Below, piece by piece: positions 39,241 to 49,025 of a stretch of DNA of 64,000 bases (positions are counted from its first letter, which is position 1; each line of letters starts with the position of its first letter). Under the pieces are notes generated by a model, which did not search any database, was not told where the DNA came from, and saw nothing but the letters and a program-made list of their open reading frames with translations. A program made the position numbers and the translations under genes. Source of the DNA: Shewanella algicola (GTDB lineage Bacteria; Pseudomonadota; Gammaproteobacteria; Enterobacterales; Shewanellaceae); assembly GCF_014648035.1 (NCBI RefSeq), contig NZ_BMQI01000007.1, positions 51,645 to 115,644 on the forward strand, given 5' to 3'.

Positions 39241-41412
39241 TTATTTTAAAAAGCCTCTGCTGCGTAATAAAGGTTCAATACCAGCTTCTTTACCTCGGAA
39301 CTCTTTGTAAAGCTCCATAGGATCTGCACTGCCACCTTTTGATAAAATATTATCTCTAAACTTTTGTGCTGTTTCAGGATCGAATATGCCATTTTCTTTA
39401 AAGGCCTCGAACGCATCTGCCCCTAAAATATCTGACCAGAGATAGCTGTAGTATCCCGCAGAATATCCGCCGGCAAATATGTGTGAGAAATAAGTGCTGC
39501 GATATCGTGGGGCGATTTCATTAATCAATGCCATCTTGTTTAATGAGGCTTGCTCAAATTTTGCGGCATCCCGAAGCGTATTATCTTCTAATGAGTGCCA
39601 GTCTAAATCGAGGTAAGTTGCTGCCATGTATTCAACCGTCGAAAATCCTTGGTTAAATTGGCTAGCAGCCTGGATCTTTTCAATCAATGATTGCGGGATA
39701 ACTTCACCTGTTTGATAGTGCGTGGCAAATTGAGCCAGCACTTCAGGTTGGGTCATCCAGTTTTCCATCACTTGTGATGGGAACTCAACATAATCACGTG
39801 GTACTGCTGTTCCTGATTGAGAGCGATATTTCACATCAGACAACATACCGTGTAATGCGTGGCCAAACTCATGGAATAGGGTGCTTGCTTCATCAAAGGT
39901 TAATAGCGCTGGCTCATCGCCTGCTGGGCGAGGGAAGTTAAGTACATTAACCACAATCGGCTTAGAATCAACACCGTTCATATTGTATTGTTGACGATAC
40001 GAGTTCATCCATGCGCCGCCGCGTTTACTTGGACGCACAAAGTAATCGCCCATAAACACTGCCATCAGGCTGCCGTCTTTATCGTAAACTTCCCAAGTGC
40101 GAACGTCTGGGTGGTATGTCGGCAAATCATTGCGCTCTTTTACTGTAATGCCATATAAACGATTAGCAGTATAGAAGACACCTTTTAGGGTGTTATTAAG
40201 CGAAAAGTAGGGCTTGGTTTGCTGTTCATTAAAGCTGTATTTTGCTACGCGGATTTTGTCAGAATAATACCACCAATCCCAAGGTTGGATGGTAATGTCA
40301 GCACCTTGTGCATCAACTAATGCCTGCATGTCGCTGACTTCATTGTTGGCTTTTTTGATAGCCGCAGGCCACACTTTATCAAGTAACTTGTATACGTTTT
40401 CTGGAGTTTGCGCAGTGCGCTCTTCGAGTACAAAGTGGGCATGACTTTGGTAGCCCATAAGTTGTGCTACTTCAGCGCGTAATGCCGCAACCTTAGCTAA
40501 AATGACTTTGTTATCTTGCTCGTTATCGTTATTACCTCTCGATATATATGCTTTGTATATCTTTTCGCGTAATTCACGGTTATCTGCGTAAGTTAAAAAC
40601 GGCGTAATTGATGGACGATGTGTCGTAAATACCCATTTTCCTGGATGACCTAGGCGTGTGGCTCTGCGCGCAGCGGTATCAATGACATCTTGAGGTAAGC
40701 CAGATAATTCTTCTGGGTTATCTATTACCAGTTGAAATGCATTGGTTTCAGCAAGTAGGTTATCTGCGAAAGCGAGGTTTAATTTACCAATTTGCTCATT
40801 TAAATCGCGTAATTTATTTTTATCATCAACTGATAAATTAGCCCCGCCGCGAGTAAAAGCACGGTAGGTATCGTTTAGGAGTTTCGCTTCTTCAATATTG
40901 AGTGATAAATTTTCGCGCTGGTTATAAACTGTTTTGACACGTTGAAATAACTTATCGTTTAGGTAGATATCATCTCTAGAGGCTGACAACTTAGGTGAAA
41001 TTTGCTTTGAGATGTCTTGTAGAGCTTCGTTGGTGTTGGCACCGGTTAGATTAAAAAATACCGAAGTGACTCTGGTTAGCAAATCGCCTGAGAATTCCAT
41101 TGCCTCGATGGTGTTGGCAAATGTGGGTGCTTGAGGATTATTAGCAATCACCGCAATTTCTTGCTGTAATTCTGAAATACCGGCCTCAAAGGCTGGCATA
41201 TAGTCGTCCGTAGTAATTTTGGCAAAGTCTGGCATTTCGAAAAATGTGCCATAAGGCTTAAAAAACGGATTATCAGCATGTTGTTGTTTTATTTGCTCAG
41301 CTGTTAATGGCGCTTCTACAGACGCTTGTTGTGTTGATGAAACAGAGCATGCATTTAGTGCAAAAATTAACGCAATGCTAGCGACAATAGGCTTAAGGGT
41401 TGCTCCCTTCAT
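39241..41412 (-). CDS. dcp: M3-family peptidyl-dipeptidase, lipoprotein
   Basis: 723-residue zinc metallopeptidase. The H-E-F-G-H motif near residue 510 and the downstream E residue region belong to the thimet oligopeptidase family, and length and W-T-T-H-R-P-S-like motifs favour peptidyl-dipeptidase Dcp over oligopeptidase A. It removes dipeptides from the C-terminus of oligopeptides. The N-terminus has lipobox L-N-A-C with C22, so the enzyme is periplasmic or outer-membrane anchored. E. coli Dcp lacks such a signal. Monocistronic. Confidence 0.88.
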   Translation of the reverse strand: MKGATLKPIVASIALIFALNACSVSSTQQASVEAPLTAEQIKQQHADNPFFKPYGTFFEMPDFAKITTDDYMPAFEAGISELQQEIAVIANNPQAPTFANTIEAMEFSGDLLTRVTSVFFNLTGANTNEALQDISKQISPKLSASRDDIYLNDKLFQRVKTVYNQRENLSLNIEEAKLLNDTYRAFTRGGANLSVDDKNKLRDLNEQIGKLNLAFADNLLAETNAFQLVIDNPEELSGLPQDVIDTAARRATRLGHPGKWVFTTHRPSITPFLTYADNRELREKIYKAYISRGNNDNEQDNKVILAKVAALRAEVAQLMGYQSHAHFVLEERTAQTPENVYKLLDKVWPAAIKKANNEVSDMQALVDAQGADITIQPWDWWYYSDKIRVAKYSFNEQQTKPYFSLNNTLKGVFYTANRLYGITVKERNDLPTYHPDVRTWEVYDKDGSLMAVFMGDYFVRPSKRGGAWMNSYRQQYNMNGVDSKPIVVNVLNFPRPAGDEPALLTFDEASTLFHEFGHALHGMLSDVKYRSQSGTAVPRDYVEFPSQVMENWMTQPEVLAQFATHYQTGEVIPQSLIEKIQAASQFNQGFSTVEYMAATYLDLDWHSLEDNTLRDAAKFEQASLNKMALINEIAPRYRSTYFSHIFAGGYSAGYYSYLWSDILGADAFEAFKENGIFDPETAQKFRDNILSKGGSADPMELYKEFRGKEAGIEPLLRSRGFLK

Positions 41413-41560
41413 AAGGTGTCCTCTTGATTAGGTTTTCTATCCTCAATAATGAGCAATAAAATGTGAGTCGTGTTCATTTGGGTTTACCGACAACATTCTA
41501 CTTATTTAGACGTGAAGATGATGAATATAGATGTAAAGATGTTGATTAGTTTGTAACAAA

Positions 41561-41590
41561 AAAACCGAGCAACTTTGGTTGCTCGGTTTT
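41561..41590 (-). terminator. Terminator of the gamma-glutamyltransferase gene
   Basis: 13-bp perfect stem around a 4-nt loop, with GC-rich core ACCGAGCAAC, ending in a run of T residues on the minus strand, 40 bp after the ggt stop. Confidence 0.9.
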
Positions 41591-41631
41591 ATTTGGACGT
41601 TTTGTAGATTTTTATAACATTAATTGCATCA

Positions 41632-43383
41632 TTAATGCCCTATTGCTGCAGAGCCTGCACGTCTTGGATCTGACGCCCCAAAAATACCTTGCTCAGTCAC
41701 CATAATGGATTGAGTGCTACCAATCGATTGCTGGGTTTTAATTTGATGGCCTTTTGCTTCAAGCAGTGAAATGGTATCGCGGTTTAACGTATGCTCAGCC
41801 CAAATAAAGTCTGGCTGCCACTGATGATGAATACGTGCCGCTGTTGTAGCTTCAGCAATATTCAACTTATGGTCAATCACATTCATGATGATTTGCAAGG
41901 TGATGTTGATAATGCGCGAGCCGCCTGGGCTGCCTGTGACGATAAAGGGTTTACCATCTTTCATCACAATGGTTGGGCTCATTGAACTTAAAGGGCGTTT
42001 ATTGCCTTGCACTGCATTAGCGTCACCACCAATTAAGCCATAACCATTTGGGGTTCCCGGTTTTACCGAAAAGTCATCCATTTCATTGTTTAGCAAAATA
42101 CCGGTCCCTTTTGCTACTAATCCAGAACCATAGCTAAAGTTTAAAGTATAAGTATTAGCAACAGCGTTACCCCATTGGTCAACAACAGAGTAGTGAGTGG
42201 TTTGATCGCTCTCATGGCCGGAAAGTTTACCCGGTTTAATTTCACTGCTAGGGGTTGTTTTATTGATTGCGATTTTATTGGCAATGGTGTCGGCGTATTC
42301 ACGACTAGTTAATTGCGCTACCGGAATGCTGACAAAATCAGGATCACCCAAAAACTCGCTGCGATCGGCATAGGCGTACTTCATGGTTTCAGCCATTAGG
42401 TGCAGTGTATTGGCGGTATTGTGGCCTAATTGATTGATAGGAAATTTCTCGAGTACATTGAGCATTTCAACAATGTGGATCCCACCTGACGACGGTGGTG
42501 GCATAGAAACGATTTCGTAACCACGATAATTACCGCGAACAGGCTCACGTTCTACTACTTTGTAATTGGCTAAATCTTGTAAACTCATTACCCCGCCAGC
42601 TTCCTTTACTGCCGCGACGATTTTCTTTGCCGTTTCACCTTGGTAAAAACCGTCAGTGCCTTTTTGGGCAATCAGTGATAACGAATGCGCAAGCTCTGGC
42701 TGCTTTAAAATTTCATCGACTTGATAGTCACTGCCATCAGCATGGTAAAAAATTTCAGCTGAACTTGGCCATTGTGAAATACGCGATTTTAAGCCACTTA
42801 ATGAATTTGATAAATCTGAAGTGACGACAATGCCATCTTTAGCTAACTTTATCGCTGGCGCGATGACTTGTTTTAAGCTCATAGTGCCGTATTTTTGTCT
42901 TGCAAGTTCCATCCCCATCACGGTACCAGGTACACCCACGGCTAAACCATGTTCACGGCTCAGTTTATCAACGGCGTTACCTTGTTCATCTAAAAAGATG
43001 TCTTTATGTGCTTTGCTAGGGGCTGTTTCACGGTAATCTATGGCGATGGTTTTATTTTGTTCGGCTAAATGCACTAACATAAAACCGCCGCCACCAATGT
43101 TACCTGCTCGTGGTAAGGTGACTGCGAGGGCATAACCAACTGCAACAGCGGCATCAACAGCGTTACCGCCTTGCTTTAAAATATCAACACCAATTTGGCT
43201 GGCGATAGCCTCTTGGCTTGAGACCATGCCATGTTTGGCATAAATTGGCTGGGCTGTTGCCATTTCGCTGAAAATAGAGGTTTCATTAGCATAAGAAGGC
43301 GTACTATTTAAAACGGGGTAGCACAAGGTGACAGATAATGCTGCGCTAAGTAATAAGGGTTTCAATTTAGGGAGTCGATTCAC
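41632..43383 (-). CDS. ggt: Gamma-glutamyltransferase
   Basis: Periplasmic enzyme that cleaves or transfers the gamma-glutamyl group of glutathione and related peptides. The precursor cuts itself before the threonine in D-Q-T-T-H-Y-S-V-V, about residue 393, giving large and small subunits. The signal peptide is L-L-L-S-A-A-L-S-V-T-L-C to Y-A-N-E. The best start is the GTG at 43383, with AAGGA placed six bases upstream. The ATG two codons earlier would overlap that site. The length is then 583 residues. Confidence 0.93.
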   Translation of the reverse strand: MNRLPKLKPLLLSAALSVTLCYPVLNSTPSYANETSIFSEMATAQPIYAKHGMVSSQEAIASQIGVDILKQGGNAVDAAVAVGYALAVTLPRAGNIGGGGFMLVHLAEQNKTIAIDYRETAPSKAHKDIFLDEQGNAVDKLSREHGLAVGVPGTVMGMELARQKYGTMSLKQVIAPAIKLAKDGIVVTSDLSNSLSGLKSRISQWPSSAEIFYHADGSDYQVDEILKQPELAHSLSLIAQKGTDGFYQGETAKKIVAAVKEAGGVMSLQDLANYKVVEREPVRGNYRGYEIVSMPPPSSGGIHIVEMLNVLEKFPINQLGHNTANTLHLMAETMKYAYADRSEFLGDPDFVSIPVAQLTSREYADTIANKIAINKTTPSSEIKPGKLSGHESDQTTHYSVVDQWGNAVANTYTLNFSYGSGLVAKGTGILLNNEMDDFSVKPGTPNGYGLIGGDANAVQGNKRPLSSMSPTIVMKDGKPFIVTGSPGGSRIINITLQIIMNVIDHKLNIAEATTAARIHHQWQPDFIWAEHTLNRDTISLLEAKGHQIKTQQSIGSTQSIMVTEQGIFGASDPRRAGSAAIGH

Positions 43384-43496
43384 GATCATTCCTTGGTGTT
43401 GATTTATTTGATTAAGTTGTAGAACATGCCACATGATTGTGACAATTGGTATGAGAATTTAAACCAATCTATTTAAGCATTAACGGGTAGGTATCG

Positions 43497-44675
43497 GTGG
43501 AAAATAACGAGGCACTAGTTTATCAATTCAGATTTACTAATACTATTAGTGAAATAACAAAAAGACAATGGAATGAATATTTTGATGCTAGTCAACCCTT
43601 TACGCGTCATGAATATTTATCCGCTTTAGAGTTAAGCCAATGTGTGAGCCATAAAACCGGCTGGCAGCCGCATCATCTTGTGGTCACTCAAGGTGATACG
43701 ATTGTGGCGTTAATGCCTTTGTACATTAAAACCCACTCCTGGGGAGAGTATGTGTTTGATTGGGCGTGGGCCGAGGCTTATGAACGTAATCAATTAGATT
43801 ACTATCCCAAACTGGTGAGCAGTATTCCTTTTACGCCAACAACGGGTGCACGTATTGGTTTTTTGCCTTCATTAAGCGACATCGACAAGCAGCACGTCAC
43901 TTCAGAAATCATCAACGTAATAAAGCAGCAATTAAGCGAGCGGCAATGGTCTTCTTGGCATGGGTTATTTAGTCATAAAGCCGAACATACTCTGTGGGCA
44001 AATACTGGCATCATTGTGCGTCATGGTTGCCAGTTTCATTGGCGCAATAATCACTATCTGGACTTTAACGATTTTTTGACAAGCATGAGCTCTAGAAAAC
44101 GTAAAAATATAAGCAAAGAGCGCGCACAAATACAAAAGGCACAACTGCGTTTTACCTTTGTGAATGGCGATGACGCCACCGACGAGCAATGGCAAGGTTT
44201 TGTCCGCTGTTATCAACAGACTTACCTTAAGCGCTCTGGACACCAAGGGTATTTGTCTGCGGTATTTTTTAAGTTAATTGCGCAAACGATGGGAGAGTCA
44301 ATCAGGTTATTAATGATTCAAAATGCACAAGATGAGTTGGTGGCGTCAGCGCTTTACTTTGTTTCCAACACGCACTTGTACGGTCGTTACTGGGGGGCGT
44401 TGAGCGATTACGATGGTTTGCATTTTGAAGCCTGTTATTATCAAGGCATCGAATATGCGATCGCCAATCAGCTACATGTGTTTGACGCGGGCGCGCAAGG
44501 TGAACATAAAGTGGCAAGAGGTTTTTATCCGGTAGCGACTTATTCAAGCCATGTGATTGACCACCCTGCATTTAATGATGCCATTGCAAATTTTTGTCAG
44601 CAAGAACAGCAGCACATTAAACTTTATATGCAGCAGATGACAGAGCAATTACCATACAAGGCGATTAATCAGTAA
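43497..44675 (+). CDS. FemAB-like / GNAT-fold acyltransferase (COG3146)
   Basis: 392-residue soluble protein. W-A-W-A-E-A-Y near residue 85, T-P-x-T-G-A-R near residue 118 and a C-terminal G-A-Q-G-E-H-K-V-A-R-G-F motif match the FemAB_like (DUF482) family, related to peptidyl transferases that add amino acids to peptidoglycan or similar acceptors. GTG start with GGTAGG ribosome binding site. It is divergent from ggt with about 110 bp between the starts. The acceptor is not known. Confidence 0.82.
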   Translation: MENNEALVYQFRFTNTISEITKRQWNEYFDASQPFTRHEYLSALELSQCVSHKTGWQPHHLVVTQGDTIVALMPLYIKTHSWGEYVFDWAWAEAYERNQLDYYPKLVSSIPFTPTTGARIGFLPSLSDIDKQHVTSEIINVIKQQLSERQWSSWHGLFSHKAEHTLWANTGIIVRHGCQFHWRNNHYLDFNDFLTSMSSRKRKNISKERAQIQKAQLRFTFVNGDDATDEQWQGFVRCYQQTYLKRSGHQGYLSAVFFKLIAQTMGESIRLLMIQNAQDELVASALYFVSNTHLYGRYWGALSDYDGLHFEACYYQGIEYAIANQLHVFDAGAQGEHKVARGFYPVATYSSHVIDHPAFNDAIANFCQQEQQHIKLYMQQMTEQLPYKAINQ

Positions 44676-44753
44676 GAGCTGCAACATGTCTGGTCTTACA
44701 GAAACAATAGCGTCAGTAAGGTCATCCAACAAGAAGCGCGTAGGTTTTTGGTA

Positions 44754-45371
44754 TTAATCCAGTGCGAGCCACACACCTACAAGCATCATTAAGCTGCCGG
44801 CGATACGGTTCATCCAACGAATATTATCGCCGCGGCTTAAAAACAAACGTAAGCTTTTGCCGCCGCTGGCATAGGCCAACATCGACACACTTTCGGTTAT
44901 CATAATAATACCCAGCAACACACCAAGCTGTGGGCCAACAGGACTGTCGACATTGATAAACGGCGGAAGTAACGAAATCATAAACGCCCACCCTTTAGGG
45001 TTGGCAATGGCGGTAATAAATCCTTGGCTGATTAAGCTTGCTCGGCGGGCGTTGACTTGGGCACTGTCGATAACCGCCATTTTCCCTTTGGCGCGCCACA
45101 TATTAATGCCGATATACACTAAATAACCGCCACCCAGCCATTTAAGTAAATCAAATACCTGTGGGTAATTCAGCATAATACTGGCTACGCCCAGTACGGC
45201 TGCAATGGCTACTAATGCCACTCCGACGAGCTCACCTAGCATCATCCATAAGGTTTTACGTACGCCAACGCTCATGCCCAGAGTCATGGCTAACGTCATG
45301 CACATACCTGGGGTGATGGAGACAAAAAAGAAGGTTGGAATAAACACAGCAAGTACGGTGTAATCAGGCAT
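44754..45371 (-). CDS. LysE-family amino acid exporter
   Basis: 205 residues with five to six membrane helices and the LysE/RhtB hallmark motifs S-I-T-P-G-M-C-M and G-Y-L-V-Y-I-G-I-N-M-W, then N-P-K-G-W-A-F. Exports amino acids such as threonine, homoserine or lysine, but the substrate is not predictable. It follows hppD on the same strand behind a terminator, so it is probably expressed separately. A TTG at 45380 is an alternative start. Confidence 0.85.
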   Translation of the reverse strand: MPDYTVLAVFIPTFFFVSITPGMCMTLAMTLGMSVGVRKTLWMMLGELVGVALVAIAAVLGVASIMLNYPQVFDLLKWLGGGYLVYIGINMWRAKGKMAVIDSAQVNARRASLISQGFITAIANPKGWAFMISLLPPFINVDSPVGPQLGVLLGIIMITESVSMLAYASGGKSLRLFLSRGDNIRWMNRIAGSLMMLVGVWLALD

Positions 45372-45424
45372 TGGCGTCAATTATCAATAACAGAATGTGG
45401 CCAAGTGTAATGGCCTAAAATGAT

Positions 45425-45449
45425 AAAAACCAGCTATTTGCTGGTTTTT
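45425..45449 (-). terminator. Terminator of the hmgA-hppD operon
   Basis: 10-bp perfect stem AAAAACCAGC / GCTGGTTTTT with a TATTT loop, 24 bp after the hppD stop. Confidence 0.85.
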
Positions 45450-45472
45450 ATGTATCAAATTATACCGATTGG

Positions 45473-46513
45473 TTACAGCACGCCTCGTTTCATTTGGTCG
45501 CGTTCAATTGATTCAAATAACGCTTTAAAATTACCTTCACCAAAGCCTAAGTTATTTTTACGTTGAATGATTTCAATAAAAATAGGGCCAAATAGGTTTT
45601 TTGTGAAAATTTGCAGTAGATAACCATCATCATCGCCATCAACCAAAATTTGGTGATGCTTAATACGATCTTGATCTTCAGTGACTTGCGGTAACTTTTC
45701 AAAAATGGTGTCGTAATATTCAGGAATAATATCTAACGTTTGGATTGACGTGCCTTCCATTGCATCTAAAGACGCCACAATATCGCGGCTTCTAAAGGCT
45801 AAATGTTGTACCCCAGGGCCGTTATATTCACCTAAGTATTCATCAATTTGGTTGTTGTTATTGCCTTTCCCTTCATTGATTGGGATACAAAAACTGCCAT
45901 CGGGTGAACGTAGGGCATAAGAGACTAATGCCGTTTGTGCACCACTAATGTCAAAATAACGCACTTCGGTAAAGCCAAAAATATCTTTATAAAAGTTGGC
46001 CCATTTTTCCATGGTGCCTTTGTAGACATTATTGGTTAAATGGTCGACTTCCATAAAGCCTTTTTCTGGAGTCACAATGGGTTGGTCTAAATCGACAAAA
46101 TCGGTTTGATAAATATTGTTATCTTCACCAAAGGTATCAATAAAGTAAATTAAGCTGTCGCCAATACCGTAAATGGCCGGATAAGGCATGTCTTTACTGG
46201 CCTCGGTCGCGGGTTTTGCGCCGCGAGTAACGGCTTCATTATAAGCAAACTCTGCGTCTTCAACGCGCCAGCCCATTGAACAAATAGCTGGGCCGTGTGA
46301 TTTTGCAAACTCAGCCGAAAAACCGCTACGGCTTTTATTGAGTAAAAAGTTAATGTCGTTTTGTTGGTAATAAACGATGTCGTTGTTTTTGGCTTTTTTT
46401 AACATCGAAAAACCAAAATCAATAAAGACCTGGTGCATATATTCGGTATCTGGGCTGGCAAATTCAGTAAATTCGATGCCTAAAAGCCCCAGTGGATTTA
46501 TTTCGCTAGCCAT
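45473..46513 (-). CDS. hppD: 4-hydroxyphenylpyruvate dioxygenase
   Basis: 346-residue VOC-fold iron(II) enzyme that converts 4-hydroxyphenylpyruvate to homogentisate. The iron ligands are in M-E-V-D-H-L-T, G-P-G-V-Q-H-L-A-F and F-I-E-I-I-Q-R. The C-terminal motif is N-L-G-F-G-E-G-N-F. RBS AAGGAAA. It follows hmgA by 68 bp and both act in succession in tyrosine breakdown. Confidence 0.95.
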   Translation of the reverse strand: MASEINPLGLLGIEFTEFASPDTEYMHQVFIDFGFSMLKKAKNNDIVYYQQNDINFLLNKSRSGFSAEFAKSHGPAICSMGWRVEDAEFAYNEAVTRGAKPATEASKDMPYPAIYGIGDSLIYFIDTFGEDNNIYQTDFVDLDQPIVTPEKGFMEVDHLTNNVYKGTMEKWANFYKDIFGFTEVRYFDISGAQTALVSYALRSPDGSFCIPINEGKGNNNNQIDEYLGEYNGPGVQHLAFRSRDIVASLDAMEGTSIQTLDIIPEYYDTIFEKLPQVTEDQDRIKHHQILVDGDDDGYLLQIFTKNLFGPIFIEIIQRKNNLGFGEGNFKALFESIERDQMKRGVL

Positions 46514-46581
46514 TTTGTTTTCCTTTATTTTTTGTCAACACGCCATCACTCTTTGGTGACTTGGGTTAGTTAAATTACATC

Positions 46582-47742
46582 TTAGTTTTCTAACCAAGAA
46601 CGGTTGTAGTCAGCACTCATGCAATGTTGCACATGAGAGGTTAAATTGAGTGGGGCGAATGTATCGACCATCACTGCGTATTCGTATGTTTCTGTTTTGC
46701 CTATCGATGCTTCTGTGCGTCCAGGTTGAGGACCGTGTGGCACCCCTTTTTGATGCAGCGTCATGTAGCCGCCTTCAATACCGGTGCGGCTCATAAAGTC
46801 GCCGTCGACGTAATAAAGCACTTCGTCGCTGTCGATATTATTGTGGTAATAAGGTGCCGGTATAGACTTAGGATGAAAGTCGTAAGGGCGCGGCACAAAA
46901 TTGCAAATAACAAAGTTGTGCGCACTAAAGACTAAATGCTCAGATGGCGGTAAATGGATCTGGCCAACTTTAGGGGCGTATTCAGTAATATTAAACGCCC
47001 AGGGATACACACAACCGTCCCAACCGACTAAATCGAATGGATGCCATTGCAACATCATTTGTTGGTAACGTTCACCAAATTTGCACACTAAGGCAAATTC
47101 GCCTTTTTCAACCACGGCATCGGCTAATGTGGGTGTACGAATATCGCGTTCACAATAAGGCGCCGACTCGAGCATTTGGCCATATTCATTTCTAAAGTGT
47201 TTTGGTACTTCAACCATTGACGACGATTCAATCACAAACAAGCGTACATTTTGATAATCGTTAAAGGTTAATTGGTAAGTGGTACCGCGCGGGATGATCA
47301 GGTAATCCCATTTTTTGGTGTTAATGACGCCGTATTCGCTTAATAGCTGACCTTCGCCTTCATGAATAAAGACCACCTCATCTGCATACGCGTTGCGGTA
47401 AAACTCATTTGTTGGCTCAGTGACCTTAGCGGTATACATGGCGACATCGTTATTAAAAAAGATTTTATTACGTGCGCTAAAAAAATTGCCCTGGCAATCG
47501 GCCTGGCGTGAGTCGAGTTTATAGTTTTGAATTAATGGGTCTTGCCATTGTTCGCCATGACTTAACGCGTACGGTTTAACATCAAGCGCTTTGGTGGGCA
47601 TATTATGATGATATTTATTGGAATAAATATTTGAAAACCCGTGAGTGGAGAATAACTCTTCACGGTAAAGTTCACCATTTTCTTTTTCGAAAGCGATGTG
47701 ACGCTTTGGCGGCACTTGACCTTGTTTAACATAGAATGGCAT
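46582..47742 (-). CDS. hmgA: Homogentisate 1,2-dioxygenase
   Basis: 386-residue cupin-fold dioxygenase that opens the homogentisate ring to maleylacetoacetate. The motif H-G-P-Q-P-G near the C-terminus and W-D-G-C-V-Y-P-W-A-F-N in the middle fit HmgA, and the length is on the short side, as in several gammaproteobacteria. RBS GAGGACA. The next enzymes (maleylacetoacetate isomerase and fumarylacetoacetase) are not adjacent. Loss of hmgA typically gives pyomelanin. Confidence 0.92.
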   Translation of the reverse strand: MPFYVKQGQVPPKRHIAFEKENGELYREELFSTHGFSNIYSNKYHHNMPTKALDVKPYALSHGEQWQDPLIQNYKLDSRQADCQGNFFSARNKIFFNNDVAMYTAKVTEPTNEFYRNAYADEVVFIHEGEGQLLSEYGVINTKKWDYLIIPRGTTYQLTFNDYQNVRLFVIESSSMVEVPKHFRNEYGQMLESAPYCERDIRTPTLADAVVEKGEFALVCKFGERYQQMMLQWHPFDLVGWDGCVYPWAFNITEYAPKVGQIHLPPSEHLVFSAHNFVICNFVPRPYDFHPKSIPAPYYHNNIDSDEVLYYVDGDFMSRTGIEGGYMTLHQKGVPHGPQPGRTEASIGKTETYEYAVMVDTFAPLNLTSHVQHCMSADYNRSWLEN

Positions 47743-47910
47743 TTGATTGTCCTCTGGCTAATCAACAGCATATGACGTGGCTGATTGTTCATTATTGTTA
47801 TGGCCTAATCGCACTGGGCAAACCAATATGTGATCTTATTAACAATTTAGTGGTAAAGATCCACAAAAAAAAGAATAATAAATCACTTGTCTTAATCAAT
47901 TTATTAGATT

Positions 47911-47948
47911 GTCTTGTTTGCTTTACATAAGTGTATTGATAACAAGAC
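47911..47948. promoter_or_regulatory. Inverted repeat upstream of lysR / hmgA
   Basis: GTCTTGTT at 47911-47918 and AACAAGAC at 47941-47948 form an 8-bp inverted repeat with 22 bp between arms, just before the LysR start and within the hmgA divergent promoter. An extra CTTGTCTT lies at 47886-47893. A regulator site is plausible. Confidence 0.4.
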
Positions 47949-47960
47949 ACTGGAGCGGGT

Positions 47961-48887
47961 ATGCGGATTGATATTGATGCGTTTAATGTTCTGCAAGTCC
48001 TTGTTGAAGAAGGTAGTTTTTCTAAAGCGTCGGAGCGATTACATAAGGCTCAGTCTGCGGTGAGCTACCAGGTTAAGAAGTTAGAGCAACATTTAGGGGT
48101 GACTTTATTTAATCGCGATAACTACCGAGCGGAGTTAACGCCTGAGGGTAAAGTCATTTTGGCTGAAGGTCAGCGACTATTGCAGCATTTGGCTAATATA
48201 GAACATTTAGCCAACCGCTACAGTCAAGGCTGGGAGCCTAAGCTCGAATTAGTGATTGATGGTGCGTTACCCATGGAGCCCATCATGAGCGCATTAAAGT
48301 TGATGTCAGAGCATAATATTCCCACCAAAATTCAATTAAACATGGAGTTTTTAGGTGGTGTGCAACATCGATTTGAGCGCGACCAAGCAGATTTGATGCT
48401 AGTAAAAGATTATCGTACAGGGCCTTCTTATCATCCTAAGCCCTTGCCGACGATAACCAGTGTGCTTGTAGCTGCAGGGGTACATCCACTGAGTCAGCGA
48501 CAAGGCATTAGTTTATCCGAGCTACAACAGCATGTTGAGCTGACCATCGAAGATTCATCTCCGGGTAAACGTGCGCGTGATGAAATGCAATTTGGTGGCG
48601 ATAAAGTGTTTTATTTGTCAGGCTTTATTATGAAAAAAAATGCATTATTAAAAGGCTTGGGCTTTGGATGGATGCCGGATTTTTTAATCACTGAAGAGTT
48701 AGCCAATGGTGAGTTAACGGCAATTGATTTTGTTGGCGGCAATCGTTTTAGTTTTACCCCGCAATTGGTGTCAACGTTAGAACGTCCATTAGGCCGAGCA
48801 GGGCAATTATTCACTGAACTTATCTTGCAAGAATTTGCCTTATATCAACAGCAACAAACAGGATTAAGTGGTGTAGGTTTAGGTTAA
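47961..48887 (+). CDS. LysR-family transcriptional regulator
   Basis: 308 residues. N-terminal helix-turn-helix at about 18-40 with S-F-S-K-A-S-E-R-L-H-K-A-Q-S-A-V-S-Y-Q-V. The rest is the periplasmic-binding-like effector domain. It is divergent from hmgA-hppD across 218 bp, so it is a good candidate regulator of tyrosine catabolism, though this is inference from position. RBS TGGAGCGGG. Confidence 0.9.
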   Translation: MRIDIDAFNVLQVLVEEGSFSKASERLHKAQSAVSYQVKKLEQHLGVTLFNRDNYRAELTPEGKVILAEGQRLLQHLANIEHLANRYSQGWEPKLELVIDGALPMEPIMSALKLMSEHNIPTKIQLNMEFLGGVQHRFERDQADLMLVKDYRTGPSYHPKPLPTITSVLVAAGVHPLSQRQGISLSELQQHVELTIEDSSPGKRARDEMQFGGDKVFYLSGFIMKKNALLKGLGFGWMPDFLITEELANGELTAIDFVGGNRFSFTPQLVSTLERPLGRAGQLFTELILQEFALYQQQQTGLSGVGLG

Positions 48888-49025
48888 ATAAGTGCTTGTA
48901 ATATTTTGAGACATATTATGTCACAAAGTTTCCATAGGAATGAAAGTAACAACTTGTTAACCTAATGCAATAATATCGTCCTTGTTAACGCTTAATCTGC
49001 CACACTCATTTTTAAGGAGCAAAAA

